Positions 7,516-15,519 of a DNA stretch of 15,519 nucleotides are shown here, one piece after another. Each line of letters opens with the position of its first letter. Positions within the stretch are counted from its first letter, which is position 1. Made by a program: the position numbers and the translations under genes. Source of the DNA: Hydrogenothermaceae bacterium (GTDB taxonomy: Bacteria > Aquificota > Aquificia > Aquificales > Hydrogenothermaceae); NCBI GenBank assembly GCA_026985705.1, contig JALSPY010000059.1:1-15519 (forward strand), given 5' to 3'. Below the pieces are notes generated by a model. It was not told the DNA's origin and made no database searches. It saw nothing but the letters and a program-made list of their open reading frames with translations.

Positions 7516-8125
7516 ACTAACCGTATATGATGCAGTATTTACAGTTTTAGACATTGAAACGACAGGTTTAAATACAGATGTAGATGAGATTATAGAGATT
7601 GGAGCTATAAAATATCAAGGGAATTTAGAAATAGATAGATTTCATAGCTTAATAAAGCCTCCACAGGCTTTTATACCTAAACATATATCAGAGATAACAG
7701 GTATAACTACAGCAATGATAATTGATAAGCCTACTATAGAGGAAGTTTTACCCACATTTTTAGACTTTATAAGGGACACAATATTAGTAGGACACAATAT
7801 AAAAAAAGATTTAGCATTCTTAAATAGAGATATAGCTAAATTTCTAAATAAAAAAATCAAAAATCCATTTATATGCACAGATAGATTAGCAAGAAGGATT
7901 ATGCCAGATGTTGACAGTAAATCATTAGTTAATCTTGCAAAAATTTTTAATATTCCTGTAAAAAAACATCACAGGGCTATATACGATACTGAATTAAATC
8001 TAGAAATCTTTAAAAAAATGATAGAGTTTTTAGAAGGTTATAGTGTTATAAAGGTTTTAGATATAATTAAATTATCTGAAGGAAAGAAAGTAAATAGAAG
8101 AGAAAAAAGGAGAAGATATGTTTAA
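7508..8125 (+). CDS. DEDDh 3'-5' exonuclease (DnaQ/RNase T family)
   Basis: Metal-dependent 3'-5' exonuclease of 205 residues, of the fold used by the DNA polymerase III epsilon proofreading subunit. All catalytic residues are visible: Exo I LDIETTG with Asp15 and Glu17, Exo II GHNIKKDLAFL with Asp101, and Exo III HHRAIYDTE with His155 and Asp160. The protein is a single exonuclease domain with a short basic tail (KKVNRREKRRR). It has no BRCT, helicase or UvrC-like extension. It could be the replicative proofreading subunit or a stand-alone repair or RNA-processing nuclease; context does not decide, so I give no gene symbol. The ATG overlaps the antiporter stop by 8 nt, and its own stop overlaps proC by 8 nt, so the three are surely co-transcribed. 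Confidence 0.93.
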   Translation: MYKLTVYDAVFTVLDIETTGLNTDVDEIIEIGAIKYQGNLEIDRFHSLIKPPQAFIPKHISEITGITTAMIIDKPTIEEVLPTFLDFIRDTILVGHNIKKDLAFLNRDIAKFLNKKIKNPFICTDRLARRIMPDVDSKSLVNLAKIFNIPVKKHHRAIYDTELNLEIFKKMIEFLEGYSVIKVLDIIKLSEGKKVNRREKRRRYV

Positions 8126-8924
8126 ACTTGGAATTATTGGTGTTGGTAATATGGGAGAAGCAATAATAAAAGGTATAATAAATAAAAAAATATTAAATTC
8201 TGACCAAATATTAATTTACGATAAGATAGATGAAAAGGCTAAAAATATATCAGAAAGTTATGGAGTAGGTATAGCAAAATCTGGCTCTTTACTTTCTAAA
8301 CTTTCAGAAATAATAATTCTTGCAGTTAAACCTCAAGATTTAGAAAAAACAATTAACGAAATAAAGGATAGTCTAACAGAGAATAAGATTTTAATTTCAA
8401 TTTTAGCTGGAGTGTCTTTAAGTAGAATAAAAAGTTTACTAAATATCAATATACCTGTTATTAGGGTGATGCCAAATACTCCAGCTCTAGTTGGAGAAGG
8501 TTCTATAGCCGTAAGTTTTGAGGATAATCTAAATAATGAAAAAAGGGAATATATAAAATCCTTACTTTCAGCTTTAGGTAAGGTTTACGAAGTTGAAGAA
8601 AAACTTATGGATGTTATAACTGGTTTATCAGGTAGTGGTCCAGCTTATGTATTTACATTTATTGATGCTTTAGCACAGGGAGGAGTAAAGAAAGGTCTTC
8701 CTTACCAGTTAGCATTAGATTTAGCAATTCAAACCGTTTTAGGCTCAGCCAAACTTTTACAGGAGACAGGGGAACATCCTATGATATTAAGGGATAAAGT
8801 TAGCTCCCCTGCAGGAACAACGATATATGGTTTACACTCATTAGAAAAACATAATTTTAGAAATGCTGTTATATCTGCAGTTGAAGAGGCTACAGAAAGA
8901 AGTAAAGAGTTAGGGAAAAATTAA
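8118..8924 (+). CDS. proC: Pyrroline-5-carboxylate reductase
   Basis: Catalyses the last step of proline synthesis, reducing 1-pyrroline-5-carboxylate to L-proline with NAD(P)H in the cytosol. The 268 residues match the family. N-terminal Rossmann motif GIIGVGNMGEA (5-15), ILAVKPQD (67-74), VIRVMPNTPALVGEG (114-128), then the C-terminal dimerisation domain with GLSGSGPAYVF (169-179) and the ProC signature RDKVSSPAGTTIYGLHSLE (225-243). Start: ATG with AAGGAG (8107-8112) 5 nt upstream, overlapping the exonuclease stop by 8 nt. proA and proB are not adjacent. Proline can serve as an osmolyte, which would fit beside an ion antiporter, but that link is speculative; ordinary biosynthesis is sufficient. 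Confidence 0.97.
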   Translation: MFKLGIIGVGNMGEAIIKGIINKKILNSDQILIYDKIDEKAKNISESYGVGIAKSGSLLSKLSEIIILAVKPQDLEKTINEIKDSLTENKILISILAGVSLSRIKSLLNINIPVIRVMPNTPALVGEGSIAVSFEDNLNNEKREYIKSLLSALGKVYEVEEKLMDVITGLSGSGPAYVFTFIDALAQGGVKKGLPYQLALDLAIQTVLGSAKLLQETGEHPMILRDKVSSPAGTTIYGLHSLEKHNFRNAVISAVEEATERSKELGKN

Positions 8925-8940
8925 CGGTGTTGAGGACATT

Positions 8941-11061
8941 ATGAATAAATCAGATACTTCATTAATAAATATAGAATGTGATTGTAATAAGCCCATATCT
9001 GAAGGAAAAGAATGTTTTCAGTGTGGAATTCCAATTACAGGTAAACCTTTACAGTTTGATATAGACGGAGAAAAAAAAGATTTCTGTTGTTTTGGATGTT
9101 ATCTAATATATAAAACAACAGGTTTAAGAGGAGAGGAAGGAACTGCTATTGCCTTTCTTGGAAAATTTGGTTTTGGCTTTTTTCTATCAATGTTAGTTTT
9201 TATGTTAAGCACATATCTATACGGAGCCCATTTAACTCCAGATGACCCACAAGCAAAGATGTTTACAAACATTATTAAATGGATAATTCTTATTTTAGCT
9301 ACTCCAGTAATGGCTCTTATAGGTATTCCAATATTAAGAAACGCTATAAACAATGGAAAAATTAACATAAGCACAGATTTATTAGTAGCTTTAGGCTCAT
9401 TTTCAGCTTACTTTTTATCAGTTTACTCAGTATTAACAGATAAACCCCATATATACTTTGAAACTGCAACAATGATTTTAGTTCTCTTAACATTTGGTAG
9501 ATATATAGAAACATCCTCCAGAGCAAAAGCATCAAACTTTATGAGAACTTTAATGAGCCTATCTCCAGATAAAGCAGTTATAATACGGAAAGGTAAAGAG
9601 ATAGAAGTGAAACCTGAAGAAATCAAAGTAGGAGATATAGTTAAAATAACCCCAGGTGAGAAAATTTCTGCTGATGGAGTTATTATAGAGGGAAAAGGTT
9701 ATGTAGATGAAAGTTTATTAACTGGAGAAACAAAACCAGTTTTTAAAACTATTGGTGATGAACTTTTCACAGGAACGACAAATATTGACGGTGTCTTTAA
9801 AATAAAGGTAAACAAATCAGCTAGTGATTGGACTTTAAATAGATTTATAGCACTAATGAAAGAAATTAGAAGCTCCAAAGCTCCCATAAACAGAATTACA
9901 GATACGGTAGCCTTTTATTTTCTACCTATAATAATAACAATTGCATTTATATCATCCGCCTATTGGTATGTTAATGAAGGATTTGAAAAAGCATTAATTG
10001 TTTTTCTCTCAGTTTTATTAATATCTTGTCCCTGTGCATTTAGTATAGGTGCTCCTTTAGCTCTTTGGGTTGGCTTAAGTGAAGCAATGAAGGAGGGAAT
10101 AATAATAAAAGGAGCTGATGTTTTAGAAAAATTATCTACAGTAAAGAAAATATTTTTTGACAAAACGGGAACAATTACAGAAAGAAATTTAATAATTACA
10201 GATATATATTTAGATGATAAAGATTTAAAGCTAGTTTGCTGTTTAGAAAGTAATTCAGAACATCCTATCGGAAAAAGTATTATTTCTTATTGTAAAGAAA
10301 AAGGTTTAGAGTGTGATTTAGAAGTTAAGGATATAAAAGTTCATTTCGGCTATGGAATAGAAGGTTTAGTTGATGGAAAGAAGGTCTATATCGGAAATAA
10401 AAAATTTATGGAAAAGTTAGGATTTAATCTTTCTGAAGAACAAAGAAAAATCCTAGAAGATGCTGAAATAGAAGGGAAAATTCCTGTTTTTATTTCCATT
10501 GACGGGAATATGAAAGGTTTAATTTTATTTGGACAAAAGATTAAAAAGGAAGCTCCAAAGGCAATAGATGCATTAAGGAAACTTGGGATAAATGTTGCTG
10601 TTTTAACAGGTGATACCAAATATTTTGCTGATGTTATTAGGAAGAAATTAAATATAAATGAAGTTTATGCAGAATTACTCCCTGAAGACAAAGTTAGAAT
10701 AATTGAAGAAGCTAAAAATAAAGGCTTAACAGTTGGAATGGTTGGAGATGGAATAAATGATGCACCAGCTCTAGCAAAAGCTGATATCGGTATAGCTATG
10801 GGTTGTGGAACAGATTTAACGAGAGAAAGTGCAAATATAAGCTTATTAAGTGATGACTTAAGAAAAGTTCCATTATCTATAATTCTAGCTAAGAAGGTAA
10901 AAAAGGTTATTTACACTAATATATTTTGGGCTTTTATTTACAATGTAATAGGTATAGGTTTAGCTGTAATGGGGAAACTAAGCCCTATATTCTCCGCATT
11001 AGCTATGATTTTAAGTAGTGCCTTTGTTATAGCAAACTCCTTAAGAGTAAAAAATTGGTAA
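8941..11061 (+). CDS. Copper-transporting P1B-type ATPase, CcoI/FixI-like
   Basis: ATP-driven Cu+ pump in the inner membrane, 706 residues. The N-terminus carries a cysteine-rich domain like that of CcoI/FixI ATPases (C25-x2-C28, then FCCFGC with C49, C50, C53, plus C13 and C15) instead of a GMTCxxC HMA domain; the first membrane helix follows directly at about 72-95. Actuator TGET at 261-264, membrane metal site CPC at 363-365, phosphorylation DKTGT with Asp407, SEHP at 439-442, TGDT at 556-559, and hinge GDGINDAPA at 602-610. Tyr667-Asn668 in helix 7 and Met689/Ser692-Ser693 in helix 8 fit the Cu+ (P1B-1) set. CcoI-type pumps supply copper to cbb3-type oxidase assembly rather than detoxify, but no oxidase genes are visible here. 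The ATG lies 16 nt after proC with a weak TGAGG site. It ends the run and faces the rRNA operon. Confidence 0.93.
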   Translation: MNKSDTSLINIECDCNKPISEGKECFQCGIPITGKPLQFDIDGEKKDFCCFGCYLIYKTTGLRGEEGTAIAFLGKFGFGFFLSMLVFMLSTYLYGAHLTPDDPQAKMFTNIIKWIILILATPVMALIGIPILRNAINNGKINISTDLLVALGSFSAYFLSVYSVLTDKPHIYFETATMILVLLTFGRYIETSSRAKASNFMRTLMSLSPDKAVIIRKGKEIEVKPEEIKVGDIVKITPGEKISADGVIIEGKGYVDESLLTGETKPVFKTIGDELFTGTTNIDGVFKIKVNKSASDWTLNRFIALMKEIRSSKAPINRITDTVAFYFLPIIITIAFISSAYWYVNEGFEKALIVFLSVLLISCPCAFSIGAPLALWVGLSEAMKEGIIIKGADVLEKLSTVKKIFFDKTGTITERNLIITDIYLDDKDLKLVCCLESNSEHPIGKSIISYCKEKGLECDLEVKDIKVHFGYGIEGLVDGKKVYIGNKKFMEKLGFNLSEEQRKILEDAEIEGKIPVFISIDGNMKGLILFGQKIKKEAPKAIDALRKLGINVAVLTGDTKYFADVIRKKLNINEVYAELLPEDKVRIIEEAKNKGLTVGMVGDGINDAPALAKADIGIAMGCGTDLTRESANISLLSDDLRKVPLSIILAKKVKKVIYTNIFWAFIYNVIGIGLAVMGKLSPIFSALAMILSSAFVIANSLRVKNW

Positions 11062-11477
11062 AAAGGTTCAATGTAGAAAAAGTTAATGATTATAAAATTA
11101 AGATTAATTCCAAGACAGAAATAAATTGATATCCTAAAAAGCTAGATTAACATTTTCAAACTATTTATTAAAAGTTTTAAAGTTTTAAAAGTAATTTTTA
11201 TTTAAAAGAAAAATAAAATCCCTATTCATTATCAGTATTGGTATAAGTTAACATAAGCTATGGAGCAAAAACATTATTGAAAAGATATTAAATTATTTTC
11301 TTTCTATCTATTTTAAAATAAAAATATTTCTTGGAATTTATAAAGTTTAATTATAAAAGATGTTGAATTGATGAATAATTATTGATTTAAATAGTTTTAT
11401 AGGAAATTAATTTATATGAGTAATAGTACAATTAGAGATGTAGTAGAAAAAATATATAGTTCAGTATAAAAGATAGG
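11062..11477. other. AT-rich intergenic region between ATPase gene and 5S rRNA
   Basis: About 415 bp between two convergent units. Stops are frequent in all frames and nothing resembles a conserved protein. It contains a low-complexity stretch of AAGTTTTA-like repeats at 11171-11191 and several A/T runs. Terminators for both the ATPase run and the rRNA operon should lie here, but I see no GC-rich stem with a T-tract on either strand. On the - strand, just after 5S, an AT-only imperfect stem precedes a T-run (complement of 11446-11452), the best candidate for the rRNA terminator. A 17-codon reading frame at 11416-11469 is listed separately. Confidence 0.6.
11416..11469 (+). other. Very short open frame (17 codons), doubtful
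   Basis: ATG at 11416 opens a 17-residue frame, MSNSTIRDVVEKIYSSV, ending in TAA eight bases before the 5S gene. The amphipathic, Lys/Glu-containing composition looks like the opening of an ordinary protein, so it could be the remnant of a gene cut off by the rRNA operon boundary, a leader peptide, or chance. The upstream AGGAAA is 9 nt away and weak. I do not claim a product. Confidence 0.2.
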
Positions 11478-11599
11478 GCCCTTGGCACCGACCGACTTTC
11501 CCGGCCGGTTGCCCAGCCAGTATCATAGGCGCAGGGGAGCTTAACTGCCGGGTTCGGAATGGGACCGGGTGTAACCTCCCCGCTATGGGCACCAAGGGG
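11478..11599 (-). rRNA. rrf: 5S ribosomal RNA
   Basis: About 120 nt, last gene of the operon. On the - strand it begins CCCTTGGTGCC and ends GGTGCCAAGGG; these ends form the 11-pair helix I (11588-11598 with 11479-11489, two G-U). The internal ACCCGGTCCCATTCCGAAC and GGCAGTTAAGC blocks are the universal 5S core. GC content is far above the flanking DNA. The ends are set by helix I and may be off by one or two bases. Confidence 0.95.
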
Positions 11600-11604
11600 A
11601 TTGG

Positions 11605-14650
<3,046 letters not shown>

Positions 14651-14680
14651 TCAAGTAGCCACTTCTCAAGTGGGTTATAT

Positions 14681-14708
14681 ATTATATGCTCTTTTTTATT
14701 TTTGTCAA
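14681..14708 (-). promoter_or_regulatory. Perfect-consensus sigma-70 motif inside the rRNA operon, upstream of 23S
   Basis: On the - strand TTGACA (complement of 14703-14708) and TATAAT (complement of 14681-14686) are both exact, with 16 nt between. The predicted start is near 14674, just outside the outer arm of the 23S processing stalk (14639-14650), so a transcript begun here would still contain the full stalk. It lies 12 nt past the tRNA-Ala 3' end. A 6-bp hairpin, CCACTT/AAGTGG at 14659-14673, would fall at the very 5' end of such a transcript. AT-rich spacer raises the chance background. Confidence 0.5.
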
Positions 14709-14719
14709 GTTTTTATCTA

Positions 14720-14792
14720 TGGAGACGAGGGGATTCGAACCCCTGACCTTCTGCGTGCAAAGCAGATGCTCTCCCAGCTGAGCTACGTCCCC
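14720..14792 (-). tRNA. tRNA-Ala (anticodon UGC)
   Basis: Read on the - strand, the 73-nt cloverleaf starts GGGGACGTAGCTCAGCTGGG. The acceptor stem GGGGACG/CGTCTCC contains one G-U pair, the anticodon loop TTTGCAC carries TGC, and the T arm has GGTTCGAATCC. The discriminator is A, and CCA is not encoded (TAG follows). It sits 8 nt after tRNA-Ile, the classical spacer pair. Confidence 0.97.
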
Positions 14793-14800
14793 TTATTGAG

Positions 14801-14874
14801 TGGGCCTTGGTGGACTCGAACCACCGACCTTACCCTTATCAGGGGTACGCTCTAACCATCTGAGCTAAAGGCCC
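14801..14874 (-). tRNA. tRNA-Ile (anticodon GAU)
   Basis: Read on the - strand, the 74-nt cloverleaf starts GGGCCTTTAGCTCAGATGG. The acceptor stem GGGCCTT/AAGGCCC is perfect, the anticodon loop CTGATAA carries GAT, and the T arm is GGTGGTTCGAGTCCACC. Discriminator A; CCA not encoded. It lies first in the 16S-23S spacer, about 83 nt after the 16S 3' end. Confidence 0.97.
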
Positions 14875-14957
14875 CTCAGCAAAATCTACTTAGCAGTTGG
14901 ATAGGAGAGCCAAATGTGCTTTTTTTAATTTTAAATTGTGATTATAATTTTCCCTTT
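14875..14957 (-). other. 16S to tRNA-Ile spacer
   Basis: An 83-nt AT-rich spacer. On the - strand it runs from the 16S tail AAAGGG through an A-rich stretch to GCACATTTGGCTCTCC and on to tRNA-Ile. It should contain the 3' arm of the pre-16S processing stem, but the matching 5' arm lies upstream of 16S, outside the window, so this cannot be checked here. Confidence 0.4.

Positions 14958-15519
<562 letters not shown>

Noticed and set aside
11171..11191. AAGTTTTA-like tandem repeat as a CRISPR remnant or iteron
   Set aside because: Only two to three imperfect low-complexity units, no spacers and no replication or cas genes nearby.

Overview
The window looks like chromosome from a thermophilic bacterium of the Aquificales, most likely family Hydrogenothermaceae (Sulfurihydrogenibium-like). 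The protein genes are very AT-rich, the rRNA and tRNA genes are strikingly GC-rich (usual for thermophiles), EF-Ts is the short form known from thermophiles such as Thermus, and proteins are rich in Lys, Glu and Ile. The genus is an inference from composition and protein character; no search was run.

Positions 1-3082 (+ strand) carry the 3' part of folD, then rpsB, tsf and pyrH (ribosomal protein S2, elongation factor Ts, UMP kinase). rpsB is preceded by a candidate promoter and a folded leader that could regulate it. A hairpin followed by a U-rich stretch lies across the tsf stop codon, just before pyrH, which starts with TTG. gatA (3263-4720) follows with its own near-consensus promoter and encodes the amidase subunit of the tRNA-dependent amidotransferase.

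Positions 4812-11061 (+ strand) form one tight run of five genes, overlapping or 16 nt apart: an RCK (TrkA-type) protein with Usp-like C-terminal domains, a CPA2/Kef-type cation:proton antiporter, a DEDDh 3'-5' exonuclease, proC, and a CcoI/FixI-type copper P1B-ATPase. The first two look like a split ion antiporter, with the membrane part and the nucleotide-sensing part on separate polypeptides. The others share no obvious pathway with them and are probably only co-transcribed. A stretch of about 415 bp without a convincing gene separates this run from the rRNA operon.

Positions 11478-15519 (- strand) hold an rRNA operon in the classical order 16S (3' part only), tRNA-Ile(GAU), tRNA-Ala(UGC), 23S, 5S. 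It converges on the ATPase gene. The 23S gene is bracketed by a long interrupted inverted repeat, the expected pre-23S processing stalk. The spacer between tRNA-Ala and 23S contains a perfect TTGACA-16-TATAAT motif pointing at 23S. I found no transposon, prophage, CRISPR array or evident novel defence system. The best leads are the rpsB leader, the internal rRNA promoter and the split RCK-Usp/antiporter pair.
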